A stretch of 36,694 bases of DNA from Planctomycetota bacterium (GTDB lineage: Bacteria > Planctomycetota > Phycisphaerae > WQYP01): positions 1 through 36,694 of the forward strand of contig JAJZGD010000006.1 of assembly GCA_021804985.1 (NCBI GenBank). The letters run 5' to 3'. The notes below the pieces were generated by a model, which saw only the letters and a list, made by a program, of their open reading frames with translations, searched no databases and was not told where the DNA came from. Every line of letters starts with the position of its first letter. Position 1 is the first letter of the stretch. The position numbers and the translations under genes were made by a program. Shown here in pieces: positions 1 through 9,115 of the stretch.

Positions 1-2
1 GT

Positions 3-698
3 GCTGCGGCCAGTGGTGTGTGCATTAAAAGTTCGCTTGGTACCGCGAGCATTCCATGGGATCGCGTCCGGAGGCTGGAGCTTGGCGGGCTTCCCTACCG
101 AGCCATCCACGCACCGGATTATAAAATCGTGTTGGACAATCGATCCATTTTAATGGCGCGCCGCATCGAGATGTGCGGTGACACGCTGGAGGCCGAATTG
201 CTCATCGGCGTGACACTTCGTCTGGCACCTGCAGCGATTGACAAAATTGATGTGCTGCGCGGGCGGGTGCGTCGGCTTTCATCGCTTCAACCGAGCGCCT
301 ACCGGCAGCAGCCGCTGTTCGGCGCGGTATGGCCCCTGATGGTCAATAAAAATGCATTGGGCCGAAGCATTAAGGTGGGCCAGCGCCGCTATCGCCATGG
401 CATTGGACTTCATGCCCCGGCGACCATCACCTACGACCTGCACGGGAGATTTGCATGGTTGGTTTTGGCACCCGCGATGGATGATTCGGCCGCTACGTCC
501 GGGCATGGCAGCATTCAAATTCGCGCGGATGGCCAAATCATATATTCCAGCGGCGACCTGATAACTGGCCAACCGGTGAAATTTATTAAATTACCGCTGG
601 CGAATGCGAAATGGTTGACCATTCGGGCGATGTCGCCAAGCCCGTTTGCCACGCGCAGCCGCATTGATTTACTGCGGCCGTGCTTAATACTTAAATAG
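3..698 (+). CDS. NPCBM/NEW2 domain protein, 5' end outside window
   Basis: The reading frame is open to the left edge, so the GTG at 18 is probably internal and the gene is 5'-truncated. The C-terminal ~120 residues match the NPCBM (novel putative carbohydrate-binding module) pattern: 'HGIGLHAPATITYDL', then a hydrophobic strand, 'DDSA', 'GSIQIRADGQIIYSS' and a closing 'RIDLLRPCLIL'. The preceding ~100 residues are beta-rich and look like the scaffold region that often precedes NPCBM in planctomycete proteins. The domain is thought to bind carbohydrate, probably on an exported protein, but the signal peptide would lie outside the window. The next gene starts 1 bp after the stop or shortly thereafter. 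The domain call is strong; the substrate is unknown. Confidence 0.8.
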   Translation, partial: AAASGVCIKSSLGTASIPWDRVRRLELGGLPYRAIHAPDYKIVLDNRSILMARRIEMCGDTLEAELLIGVTLRLAPAAIDKIDVLRGRVRRLSSLQPSAYRQQPLFGAVWPLMVNKNALGRSIKVGQRRYRHGIGLHAPATITYDLHGRFAWLVLAPAMDDSAATSGHGSIQIRADGQIIYSSGDLITGQPVKFIKLPLANAKWLTIRAMSPSPFATRSRIDLLRPCLILK

Positions 699-699
699 C

Positions 700-1551
700 T
701 TGCAGCAGTTCGTTACCGGGAGGACCGCGGCCATCGCATCCGACGAAGTATTGCCGAATGAGAATTCATGGGAAGCGACCTGCATCTGTGGGCAAGTGAT
801 GGAAATCAGGCCGGCGGATATCGGCCGACATGTCGTCTGCAAAGCCTGTAACCGGGTGGTGATTCCGATTGCCGCTGCGCCCCAGGTTGCAGTTACGGGG
901 GCCCGCCAAGGCAATGGTTCATTTAAAGACTGCCCTTTTTGCAGCGAACGTATTTTCACCAGTGCCGTTAAATGCCGGCACTGCGGCGAATTTTTGCGAT
1001 CTGCAGATGGTTCGGAGCCGCACAACGGGGACGGGCTGAAAGCAGAGTCTGCCGATGGAGGCACCATCAGCGCAGATGCCGATGCGCCGCAGCCGGAATT
1101 TGTGTTTCGCGTAAGCACCTCGCAATGGGATAATTTTTTTAAGTATGTGATCTGCGCGGTGATTCTCATAATATCGGCGGGCGTCTATCTGATTCCCACG
1201 GTGCGCCCCTACGCTGGAATCATTTTCGGATCGGTTCTGCTTGTTGATTGCCTCGCCGTATTCCTGATTTACTCCGGCACGCGGTCTTCCCGCTGCTTTG
1301 TGGGGCCCGAGCGTATTGAACTGCACTCCGGCATTTTCACCCGCCAAATTGACTGGATATCGCTCACATCCATTCAGGATATGCAATTGCGTCAGGGCGC
1401 AATTGAGCGTGCGCTGAATATTGGAACGATCACGATAAAGAGCATGGATCAGACAACCCCGATGCTGGAGTTTTATCAAATACCCAAGGCCCGAAAACTT
1501 TTCACTTACATGCAGGAACAGGTGGCCCGCCATAAGCGCCGGCCGAAATGA
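700..1551 (+). CDS. Zinc-ribbon and bacterial PH (bPH2) domain membrane protein
   Basis: I see two cysteine clusters, 'CICGQ...VVCKAC' (about residues 27-50) and 'CPFCSERI...KCRHCGEFL' (about 75-97). Two hydrophobic segments follow (about 150-168 and 172-190). A C-terminal block, 'VGPERIELHSGIFTRQIDWISLTSIQDMQLRQGAIERALNIGTITI', is typical of bPH2 (formerly DUF304) domains of the YdbS/YdbT type. It is probably an inner-membrane protein with cytoplasmic zinc ribbons; its role is unknown. The start is unclear. TTG at 700 has no ribosome-binding site, while a strong GGGAGG at 718-723 lies 9 nt before an in-frame ATC (733), so initiation may be non-canonical or at TTG 751. The frame is closed by a TAA at 685. 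Confidence 0.75.
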   Translation: MQQFVTGRTAAIASDEVLPNENSWEATCICGQVMEIRPADIGRHVVCKACNRVVIPIAAAPQVAVTGARQGNGSFKDCPFCSERIFTSAVKCRHCGEFLRSADGSEPHNGDGLKAESADGGTISADADAPQPEFVFRVSTSQWDNFFKYVICAVILIISAGVYLIPTVRPYAGIIFGSVLLVDCLAVFLIYSGTRSSRCFVGPERIELHSGIFTRQIDWISLTSIQDMQLRQGAIERALNIGTITIKSMDQTTPMLEFYQIPKARKLFTYMQEQVARHKRRPK

Positions 1552-1618
1552 GCCACGCCGCTGGCGTAGCGTGTCAGGCAGAACCGTTGCTCGCTATGCC
1601 ACATAAAGGAATATTCAG

Positions 1619-2200
1619 GTGCCGTGTAAAATTGATACCCTCGGTAAAATAACTCGCCTCTTAACTGGATTGATGGCCGAGCCACCGTGCGTGGCAGCGC
1701 TTGCAACGGTGGATGCCGCAGGGGGCTCGCGGGTGCGCATGGTCGTGGTTCGGGCATTGGCGTTGCCGCAGCTGGAAATCACCATCAGCAGTGACAGCCG
1801 AAGTGATAAAATTCCGCAGTTGATCCGAAGCCCATTTGCTGAGGTATGTATCTGGGCGGAGGATCAGCGCATTGCGGTGCGTTTGCTGGCACAGTGGACG
1901 ATTATCTCTGGCTCGCAACGCGCACCGCAGGTAGCCCGTGATTTGCAGGCCTTCTGGGAGGCCCATAGTCCGCGATCACGTTCCATATTTGCCGGAGCAC
2001 AGCCCGGTGGGGGCTACCGCCCGCCGCGCCGGCGGACGCCCGTTCGCGGCAGCATCGAAAGCTATCCCATGAATTTTGCGATGCTTTGCGGCCGTATTTT
2101 GGAGATCGATGCGGTGGAATTGCATCGCGATGGTCAATTGCGATGGCATTATTTTCGCCGGGTCGGGAACGCCTGGGATAAGCGCCGGATCAATCCGTAG
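1619..2200 (+). CDS. PPOX (pyridoxamine 5'-phosphate oxidase)-family FMN protein
   Basis: The 193-aa product resembles the Alr4036/PPOX split-barrel flavoproteins. The N-terminal strand pair has 'CVAALATVDAAGGSRVRMVVVRAL', then 'ISSDSRSDKIPQLIRSPFAEVCIWAEDQRIAVRLLAQWTI'. The C terminus, 'LRWHYFRRVGNAWDKRRINP', matches the short basic tail of PPOX enzymes that ends in R-x-x-P. Such proteins bind FMN and act on pyridoxamine phosphate or other small substrates. The sequence is too divergent from PdxH to assign vitamin B6 synthesis. Start GTG at 1619 is supported by AAAGGA at 1605-1610, 8 nt upstream. The gene converges on rpoN, with about 75 bp between the two stops. Confidence 0.72.
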   Translation: MPCKIDTLGKITRLLTGLMAEPPCVAALATVDAAGGSRVRMVVVRALALPQLEITISSDSRSDKIPQLIRSPFAEVCIWAEDQRIAVRLLAQWTIISGSQRAPQVARDLQAFWEAHSPRSRSIFAGAQPGGGYRPPRRRTPVRGSIESYPMNFAMLCGRILEIDAVELHRDGQLRWHYFRRVGNAWDKRRINP

Positions 2201-2275
2201 TGCGTTATCCGCCATTGACCGCGGATCGGCGTGGGCCACGCTGAGAAATGGGAAGCAAGGGGTGATGGGGCTTTT

Positions 2276-3742
2276 TTAATATTGGCGGCGGCGGCGGGCG
2301 GGGGCGATTTTGCAGAGTTTGCGATATTTGGCCACCGTCCGGCGGGCAAGGCTCAAACCCTGAATGCTGAGCTGCTCGACGATTTCATCATCATTGAGCG
2401 GATTTTTTTTATCTTCATGCGCGACGACTTCGACCAATTTCGCCTTGATTGCATCCCAGCTAACCGATTCGCCGGCGGCATTTTCCATCCCCCCGGTAAA
2501 AAACTGCCGGAGCGGAAAGACGCCCCGCGGCGTTTGAACATATTTGTCAGCCACGGCCCGGCTTACGGTCGCTACATGAATGCCAAGTTGATCCGCAACG
2601 CTCGTCATGGGAAGCGGCTTTAAATGCTCTGGCCCCATTTCGATAAAATCGCGTTGGGCATCGACCACCACTCGCAGGACGCGCAGCAGCGTATGCCGGC
2701 GCTGTTCGATGGATTCAATCAACCACCGCGCATTGCGAATGTTATTGGAAATAAAATGCCGGGTATTTTCATCAACCGATTTAACCCGCGTCATGCGGCT
2801 GTACATTTCGTTAATGCACAGGCGCGGAAGTCGATCATCGGTAAGGCGGATGCGATATTCGCCGGTCTGCTCGTCCACCTCAATAACCGCATCCGGCGTT
2901 ACGGTAGGAACCTTGGCATCGACCAGCAGTCGGCCGGGGCGTGGGTTGAGGTGGCGTGCCATATATGCCCGGGCGGCGTTGATCTGATCGAGTGAAAGGC
3001 CACTTTTGCGACTGATCTGCGGCAGGCGGTTCATTTCCAGATCATCGAGATAATCCTTTACCAGCGTGCGCGGAATGGATAATTCCATCCCCTGCTCGCG
3101 CACCAATGCGTCAATTTGCAGCAGCAGGCTTTCCTGAATATTTCGGGCGCAAATGCCGGGGGGTTCGAGCCGCCGCTGCAAGATGGGCCACGCCTGGAGC
3201 ACATCTTCGCGCCGCACGCCACGCGGTAACTCTCGGCAGATGGTATCGAGGCTGTCGCGGATGTAGCCGTCATCATCCACCCAGTCGATCAGGATTTTCC
3301 CGGCTTCCTGGATGTTTTTGCGCACTTCCACCAGCGTCCATTGCTGCAAAAGGGCTTCGGGCAAGGACAAGCTTCGCGCTGCCGTATTGGCGAGGGCATC
3401 GAGTTTGGGATCCCTATCGCCCCCGGTACTTGAGGAACGATTCATGCGAAAACGGCCGGACGCATCATCCCATGAATCCGAGGAAGTCTGAGTGGGTGCG
3501 GTATTTTCGCCGGGCGTAGGATTGACGGACGCTTCGGGGGGCATACCGGCAACGAGGGCCGTATCCGAGGAAACTTCGGTCGAGTCCGCCCGTTCGAGCA
3601 CCGGATTGGACGAAAGCTCCTGATCAATGCGTTCTTCCAGCGCCATGGTGGAGAGCTGAAGAATTTCCATCGATTGAATCATGCGGGGCGCCAGCTTCAT
3701 CCGCTGGTCCAGACGCATATGTTGCGAAGTATCAAGCCGCAT
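2276..3742 (-). CDS. rpoN: RNA polymerase sigma-54 factor
   Basis: This is sigma-54, which directs RNA polymerase to -24/-12 promoters and needs AAA+ activators. All three regions are visible. The N-terminal activator-interacting region contains 'MRLDQRMKLAPRMIQSMEILQLS'. The central core-binding region follows. The C-terminal DNA-binding region has the helix-turn-helix 'LGIHVATVSRAVADKYVQTPRG' and the RpoN box 'ARRTVAKYR' near residues 466-474. I chose ATG at 3742 (488 aa) because homology starts here and AGGGA lies about 10 nt upstream; the longer ORF adds 39 unrelated residues. It lies 167 bp downstream of lptD on the same strand. This recalls the lptA-lptB-rpoN order of proteobacteria. 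Length is normal for the family. Confidence 0.97.
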   Translation of the reverse strand: MRLDTSQHMRLDQRMKLAPRMIQSMEILQLSTMALEERIDQELSSNPVLERADSTEVSSDTALVAGMPPEASVNPTPGENTAPTQTSSDSWDDASGRFRMNRSSSTGGDRDPKLDALANTAARSLSLPEALLQQWTLVEVRKNIQEAGKILIDWVDDDGYIRDSLDTICRELPRGVRREDVLQAWPILQRRLEPPGICARNIQESLLLQIDALVREQGMELSIPRTLVKDYLDDLEMNRLPQISRKSGLSLDQINAARAYMARHLNPRPGRLLVDAKVPTVTPDAVIEVDEQTGEYRIRLTDDRLPRLCINEMYSRMTRVKSVDENTRHFISNNIRNARWLIESIEQRRHTLLRVLRVVVDAQRDFIEMGPEHLKPLPMTSVADQLGIHVATVSRAVADKYVQTPRGVFPLRQFFTGGMENAAGESVSWDAIKAKLVEVVAHEDKKNPLNDDEIVEQLSIQGLSLARRTVAKYRKLCKIAPARRRRQY

Positions 3743-3909
3743 GCAAACGCAATCCCTGAGCAATCCTCTCGGCACCATGCCCAACCGGTGAATTATAACC
3801 GCTTTACGCCGATTGGCAGGCAATTGCGTAAATAGCCGCGCAACCAGGCGGATCGGCATAAAAGCGATGACCGGAGACGGCCTTATTGGAGAGGCGGATG
3901 GGCACCGGC

Positions 3910-6900
3910 CTATTGCTGCAGTGCGTCGATGGTGCTGGAGTTGACGACCCCGTATTGGGGGTACCCCGCGGGGAAAATACTGAAAAATACCGCAGTGTTT
4001 TTCGTGTAGGCGTCGTAGCCGAGCGTAACGGCGGCATAAAAGCGGGGCAACTTGCGCACAATCGTTACTTCTGAAAGCACATTATGGGCCAGCGAAAAAT
4101 CATAGCTTTGCACGACGGAGAGCAGATACTTCCGCGTGAGTTGGTAATTTACGGCCACCGTCCATTGGTCGGTGGAAAGCGGACCGAGATATTGGTTGCC
4201 AAAGAAGTAGCTTAAATTGGGGGACTGGTCCACCGCTATGCCGGTATCGAATTTTTGCAGTTTCTGATTGTCGATGTTCCAATCTTCATCGGCCAGGGCC
4301 CGCACATCGGCACCGACGCGCCAAGAGACATTGCTGTTAATGCTGTCCGCAACCTGGCTGAGTTCCGGGCGGCTGAAATCAAAATAGCCCAGAGCCGGCT
4401 GGCCAAAGTCGCTGGTGGAGAAGGGCGCCCCGGCGTAAATCGGATTGCTGGGGTTAAACGGCCCCGTCTTGGGCTGATTCCAAAACACGTCGGTATCAAA
4501 ATTGAGCGTTATCCAGTTGATCTGTCGGCGATGGCCGGGCCTGCCACGGAGTGTCTGAAATACTTGCCGCAGGGCAAACTGGGCCCCGCTGGCATCGGTA
4601 ATTCCTTCATTGCCGCGGCTGAATGGCTGGAGATAGCCGCGCTGCACAGTCGAGCCGGTGGCAAAGACGGAAACTTCTGGTTCGATAATGTGCCGAATTT
4701 CATGGACATCGAAGAAATTGGAATGGATGTGATGATAGGTTTTCCAGATTTCAACGGACGAACGAAAACCGACTTGACCCCACAGCCGGGTGGTGTTGCC
4801 GTTGAGCTGATTACCGCTGGCCGGGAAACGTGTATTCCAGTAAGTAACGCGGCCGGTTAGATAGGGATCAAACTGTATGGGGCCCAGCGCCAGCGGCAGA
4901 TCCAATTCATCTCGGGTATCGAGTCGGGTCACGTTTTGGTTCGTCCAGCCGTTGTTAAGGTAGTAGGTTGAAAAACTTTCATTGGGATTAATCCCCGGAA
5001 AATTCAGTTGCAGTGCCCGGGCGGCGGCGGTGGTGCTGCTGAATTTATCGTTCAGGAGCGCCCCGCTGGATTCCGTATAGAAAGTAAATATGCCCAGCAC
5101 CTTGTCGCCGTTTCGCCAGTATTTTGCCTCGGGGTACTTCTGAACCGAATATTCATTATTTTCGAGGTCGGCATTGGCGATGAACCGATTGAGCTGCACT
5201 TTGCCCAAAAGGGTGAATGCTTCATTTTCATGCTGCTGCTTAAGGTAGACGGATGTTTGCTGTTCGGGTGCGGTGGCATAAACGTTCTGAAAATACTGCT
5301 CAAGAAAATTGGGGTCCGAAATGTATGACCCCTCCACGGCGACCGACCACTGATGATTAAGCGGTTGTTTATAGCGGCCGGAGATAAATCCGCGGACATG
5401 CTGGGGCAGCGGAATATTATCTCTATTGGCGCCAAGCTGATCCGTGCCATCGTCATACATGATGAAACTATTGAGAACACCCCGTGCATTGCCGTGATTG
5501 TAGTATGCATTGACGCCCGTACCGGGCCCCCGATTGGAATATTCATTGATGGCCAGATCGGCTTTCAGTCCGGGCGGGGGCGCACTGTTCAGCAGGCCGA
5601 AAAGATCCCAGTCTGTGCGAACTGTTGCACCATAGATACTTGAATAGCCGGCTGAGACCCGCCGAAGCGGTGTAGTATTCTGGCGCGTGGTGCCACTTAA
5701 ATAGGGCCAGTAAAAGAACGGCACGCCCATGAAATTCGCCACCACGTTTCTGGCCTGATAGGCATAAACGTGCGTTTGGGTTGGCGCCGGGGCCGAAAGG
5801 CTCTGCACGGCCATACTGCTGGCGCCGATGTAATAATGCGGCACGTAAAACTCATCGGTTGAAAGCTTTACAGACTTGGCGACAAATTGACCCTGCGCCA
5901 GTTGGAGCATCTTTTTAGCCCGCATATAAAGCGGCGAATGATTCTGGAGTTCATAAGTGCTCAATACCACGTTAAGCATAATGGCGCGGTTCGTTGTGAA
6001 ATCATAATAGACTTTTTCGGCGTGAATGGTTTGGTCGCCATAGGTGATGGTGACATCTCCATCCAAATAGATGCCCTGCACTTTCTGATTAATCACCTTG
6101 GGATGAAGACCGCCGAGATGGGATTTGCCGCCGCCGGCCGGGCTGAAAAGCACGGCGTTATCCGCGCGCAGCTCCAACGGGGGCTGACCTGCCGCACCCT
6201 GGCGCACCATATAGAATTGCCCGCGCGCCACGGTAACCCGCTGGGCGCCAACTCGTTCAACGGTGAGTTCCTGACCCGTCGCAAACACACGCGGCGCCGC
6301 CACCGGCGTCGTCGCCTGCGCCACATTGTGTCGGGCTGTGGAGAGTTTGGGTTCGGCGACCAGGGCGTTATTGGCTCCGCGAGCGAGCCAGCCGGCACGC
6401 AAGGCCGTTTCAAGATTTTGTATTCGGATGCGGGGAAGATACGCGCGGGCCAGTGGCGCCGAATTTGCCTTTTTGATTACTGCCAAGCCGGCTTTATAAA
6501 CCACGGCGGTGGTAAGGACTGCGGCACGGGGCGCACCTTCGGTTAATCGAACGGTATTTTGTGTATGGGTGGTAACGAGCAGCTGCGGCGCATGAAGCAC
6601 CGTGTTTCCATGGACACCATCTTGCAGAGACACATTACCCATGAGAAAAATCTGGGCGTGAAACGTGTGTAGCCCCGTGGCGGTGGAGGCCTTCAGCCAG
6701 ATCGCCGCCTGAGCGGCCCTAAGCAAACGATAACCGACATGGATCACCACGCCTCCGGTGGCCACAAGGTGAATGGTGCCGTCGGATGTTTGCCAGGTGG
6801 TAACGCCGGGGGCCCCAACGGAAATCGGTAAATCAATGGCGGTACTCGGACGCAAAACCGGAAACACGGTGGGCTGAATGGCACCCGCAGCCAGCGGAAG

Positions 6901-7023
6901 CATCAGGGCTGCGGTAACGGCGCATGCGCTGACGGCCGCGAGAGCCGCCATCCGCCCACGGAGGCCGGCAGGGTTGAATGGTAAGTTAGGCGCGTGGCCA
7001 TTTTTCCGCATCGTGTGCCGCAT
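3910..7023 (-). CDS. lptD: LPS-assembly outer-membrane protein LptD (OstA)
   Basis: The product of about 1037 aa has an N-terminal signal peptide ('RMAALAAVSACAVTAALMLPLAAGA'). A periplasmic OstA-like beta-jellyroll region follows, including 'LRADNAVLFSP', 'GIYLDGDVTITYGDQTIHAEKVYYDFTTNRAIM' and 'YMRAKKMLQLAQGQF'. Next comes the LptD-typical junction 'GVPFFYWPYLSGTTRQ', and then about 600 residues of alternating aromatic strands consistent with an outer-membrane beta-barrel. LptD inserts LPS into the outer leaflet together with LptE. The mature part seems to contain no cysteine, so the disulfide-controlled maturation known in E. coli cannot operate. The ORF track starts at TTG 7047; I prefer ATG 7023, with ATG 7011 also possible, and none has a good ribosome-binding site. 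Neighbours are mcsA-like upstream and rpoN downstream. Confidence 0.85.
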   Translation of the reverse strand: MRHTMRKNGHAPNLPFNPAGLRGRMAALAAVSACAVTAALMLPLAAGAIQPTVFPVLRPSTAIDLPISVGAPGVTTWQTSDGTIHLVATGGVVIHVGYRLLRAAQAAIWLKASTATGLHTFHAQIFLMGNVSLQDGVHGNTVLHAPQLLVTTHTQNTVRLTEGAPRAAVLTTAVVYKAGLAVIKKANSAPLARAYLPRIRIQNLETALRAGWLARGANNALVAEPKLSTARHNVAQATTPVAAPRVFATGQELTVERVGAQRVTVARGQFYMVRQGAAGQPPLELRADNAVLFSPAGGGKSHLGGLHPKVINQKVQGIYLDGDVTITYGDQTIHAEKVYYDFTTNRAIMLNVVLSTYELQNHSPLYMRAKKMLQLAQGQFVAKSVKLSTDEFYVPHYYIGASSMAVQSLSAPAPTQTHVYAYQARNVVANFMGVPFFYWPYLSGTTRQNTTPLRRVSAGYSSIYGATVRTDWDLFGLLNSAPPPGLKADLAINEYSNRGPGTGVNAYYNHGNARGVLNSFIMYDDGTDQLGANRDNIPLPQHVRGFISGRYKQPLNHQWSVAVEGSYISDPNFLEQYFQNVYATAPEQQTSVYLKQQHENEAFTLLGKVQLNRFIANADLENNEYSVQKYPEAKYWRNGDKVLGIFTFYTESSGALLNDKFSSTTAAARALQLNFPGINPNESFSTYYLNNGWTNQNVTRLDTRDELDLPLALGPIQFDPYLTGRVTYWNTRFPASGNQLNGNTTRLWGQVGFRSSVEIWKTYHHIHSNFFDVHEIRHIIEPEVSVFATGSTVQRGYLQPFSRGNEGITDASGAQFALRQVFQTLRGRPGHRRQINWITLNFDTDVFWNQPKTGPFNPSNPIYAGAPFSTSDFGQPALGYFDFSRPELSQVADSINSNVSWRVGADVRALADEDWNIDNQKLQKFDTGIAVDQSPNLSYFFGNQYLGPLSTDQWTVAVNYQLTRKYLLSVVQSYDFSLAHNVLSEVTIVRKLPRFYAAVTLGYDAYTKNTAVFFSIFPAGYPQYGVVNSSTIDALQQ

Positions 7024-7187
7024 CCATTGCGCTAAAGCCCGAAGCAATCAGCGGAAGTTTAGCCATATTCTCGCAGCTTGGCGAGCGCGGCTGTACCGGC
7101 GAAATTGGAGATCACGACAACTTGTGCGGTATCTCGCAAGCACGGCAGCCATGCAACGCCATTCGATCGATCTGAGGCCGGGCAATT

Positions 7188-7754
7188 TCAGCCGGGGGGC
7201 TGCAGCGTGCGGAGTTCATCACGAAGCAGTGCGGCACGCTCGTAATCCTCCTGTTTCAGGGCGAGGGAAAGCTTTTCCTGCAGGCGGGTGATGCGTCCCT
7301 GCAGAGCGGCCGTGGATGATCCCGATCGCGTCGGCACTTTGCCGACATGCTGCGTACGTCCTTCATGAAGCCCCTTGATCACATCGACCAATTTGGATTC
7401 GAAGGTTTCAATATCATGCGGACAGCCCATCAGCCCGGATTTTTCAAAATCGCCCCACGTGCTGCCGCAGATGGGGCAGGTGAGTTGCTTGCCCGCACCG
7501 CTGCGCTTTTTTTTGGAACCGGCGGCCAGCGTGGTCGCCGCCGTAAGCTGCGCGAGCGACAAGGGATCATCTTCGCTTGCCAACTCTGAGATTACGCCTT
7601 TGGGAAGCCCGGCGACGAGACCGGCATCAACCGCATGGAAGAGGCAAAGGTGCACATCCCGCACCTCTTTGGAGCCGCCGTCGTCGGAATAGTTGATCTC
7701 AGTAACATGAATGAGAGCCGGCCGATCGCATCTTGAGCATTTCATGGATTTCAT
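7188..7754 (-). CDS. UvrB/UvrC-motif zinc protein, McsA-like
   Basis: The 188-aa protein has an N-terminal CxxC pair ('CSRCDRPALIHVTEI') and a second cysteine pair 'CPICGSTWGDFEKSGLMGCPHD' in the middle. Its C-terminal UvrB/UvrC motif helix pair is 'ITRLQEKLSLALKQEDYERAALLRDELRTL'. This is the McsA architecture. In Firmicutes McsA partners the arginine kinase McsB in stress control and feeding of ClpCP, but no McsB is visible here. Start ATG at 7754 is chosen because GGAG lies about 7 nt upstream; the ORF-track start at 7769 would contain that GGAG within the gene. It sits between argD-like and lptD on the same strand. Confidence 0.85.
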   Translation of the reverse strand: MKSMKCSRCDRPALIHVTEINYSDDGGSKEVRDVHLCLFHAVDAGLVAGLPKGVISELASEDDPLSLAQLTAATTLAAGSKKKRSGAGKQLTCPICGSTWGDFEKSGLMGCPHDIETFESKLVDVIKGLHEGRTQHVGKVPTRSGSSTAALQGRITRLQEKLSLALKQEDYERAALLRDELRTLQPPG

Positions 7755-7785
7755 ATTGCGCTCCGACATAGGTCGAATGGCAATC

Positions 7786-7813
7786 CGCAGGCCGATGAAA
7801 CCAAAGGCCTGCG
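7786..7813 (-). other. 8-bp hairpin in the leader of the McsA-like gene
   Basis: CGCAGGCC (7786-7793) and GGCCTGCG (7806-7813) form a perfect 8-bp inverted repeat with a 12-nt loop. It lies between the argD-like stop and the McsA-like start. On the minus strand a T-run precedes the hairpin instead of following it, so this is not an intrinsic terminator for argD. It may be a leader structure or mRNA-processing site; no function can be assigned. Confidence 0.4.
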
Positions 7814-7890
7814 AAAAAACGCCCTGCCACCGAATGAAGTACGACGCTTAATTTCGTCGCCACCACCATTTTACCGGCGAACGGCTGCGG

Positions 7891-9069
7891 TCATAGGGCA
7901 TCGAGCGCCTGATCGAAAATTTTCAATCCCTGCTCAAGCTGGGCATCGGATATGGTCAGGGCCGGGCAGATGCGGATAACATTTTTTTGCGTCAGATTGA
8001 TAATCAGCCCGGCATCCAGACAGCGGTGAAGTACCGGGGTGGCATCGGCCGCATCCAGCTGAACGCCGATAAAAAGGCCTCGGCCGCGAATATCGACAAT
8101 TTTTGCGGCATTGCGGCAGGTTTGTAGTATGCGAACGATCAAGGCGCCCGCGTCGGTTGCCCGCGCCAGCAGGTTATCCCTGCGAATAACTGAAAATACC
8201 TCCGCACTGACTGCTGCACAGATCGGATTGCCGCCCAGCGTGCAGCCATGCGTTCCCGGCTTAAAAAAGGATGCCCGCTCCGGAACCGCCCATATCCCCC
8301 CTACCGGAAGGCCACCGCCCATGGCTTTGCCCATTGTCATAATGTCCGGCGTAACGCCCACATGCTGGTGGCCGAAGAATTTGCCCGTGCGACCTACGCC
8401 CGTCCACACTTCATCAAAAATCAAGGCGGTGCCGGTTTGATCGCAAAGCGCCCTTACCCCCGCCACGTATTGCGGCGACGGGACATTCATTCCGCCTTCG
8501 CTTTGGATCGGCTCCATGATCACCGCCGCCGTTTGCTCATCAACGACGTTTTGCAGCGCCGGCAGATCGTCATAGGGCACATGCAAAAACTCTGGCATGA
8601 GCGGTTCAAAGCCCTGCTGCGCCGCTCCGGGCGTGGCTGATAGTGCGCCGAGCGTTCGGCCGTGAAAGCCCTTGAACATGGATACAATTTTTTTCCGCCC
8701 CGGCCCACCGGAAATACGTGCGAGCTTGATAGCTGCCTCGGCGGCCTCGGCCCCGCTGTGGCAGAAAAAACCGCGGCCGTCAAAACTGGCACGACGCAAT
8801 TCTTCCGCGAGGCGCACCTGCGGCTCGGTATAGAATTGGTTGCCGACGTGCCAAAGCATTTGCGCCTGCAGATTGATGGTCTTGACCAGATCCGGATGGG
8901 CATGGCCGAGAATGGTGCCGCCGAACCCGGCGAAAAGGTCGATGTACGATCGACCGTCGGCATCCCAAATTGTGGAGCCTTTCCCACGCGTTAATACCGC
9001 CGGAAGTTTTCCATAATTCCCGACAATAAGCCGGGTATGACGATCGACAATTTGCTGGGAAACCGACAT
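7891..9069 (-). CDS. argD: Class III aminotransferase, probable acetylornithine transaminase
   Basis: This is a PLP-dependent fold type I enzyme of the acetylornithine/ornithine aminotransferase group. It shows 'DLFAGFGGTILGHAHPDLVKTI' near the N terminus, 'HSGAEAAEAAIKLAR' (cofactor phosphate region), 'LIFDEVWTGVGRTGKF' (Asp contacting the pyridine nitrogen) and the Schiff-base lysine in 'PDIMTMGKAMGGGLPVGG'. ArgD converts N-acetylglutamate semialdehyde to N-acetylornithine in arginine synthesis; a partial argH at the right end fits that pathway. Other omega-transaminase specificities cannot be excluded. Start ATG at 9069 (392 aa) has CGGAG about 6 nt upstream, unlike the longer ORF-track start. 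It lies 46 bp downstream of rsmE. Confidence 0.82.
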   Translation of the reverse strand: MSVSQQIVDRHTRLIVGNYGKLPAVLTRGKGSTIWDADGRSYIDLFAGFGGTILGHAHPDLVKTINLQAQMLWHVGNQFYTEPQVRLAEELRRASFDGRGFFCHSGAEAAEAAIKLARISGGPGRKKIVSMFKGFHGRTLGALSATPGAAQQGFEPLMPEFLHVPYDDLPALQNVVDEQTAAVIMEPIQSEGGMNVPSPQYVAGVRALCDQTGTALIFDEVWTGVGRTGKFFGHQHVGVTPDIMTMGKAMGGGLPVGGIWAVPERASFFKPGTHGCTLGGNPICAAVSAEVFSVIRRDNLLARATDAGALIVRILQTCRNAAKIVDIRGRGLFIGVQLDAADATPVLHRCLDAGLIINLTQKNVIRICPALTISDAQLEQGLKIFDQALDAL

Positions 9070-9115
9070 ATCCATCTCCGTGTATTGCAAGTAAGACAAT
9101 ACGATGCGGCCCAAT

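Noticed and set aside
2201-2275. Intrinsic terminator in the convergent PPOX/rpoN gap
   Set aside because: GCGTG/CACGC gives only a 5-bp stem, and the T-run lies too far downstream and overlaps the rpoN stop.
4255-4860. 201-aa plus-strand ORF, and other long ORFs antisense to lptD (e.g. 5887..6546)
   Set aside because: They are fully antisense to a well-supported outer-membrane gene, have no family resemblance, and are typical shadows in GC-rich DNA.
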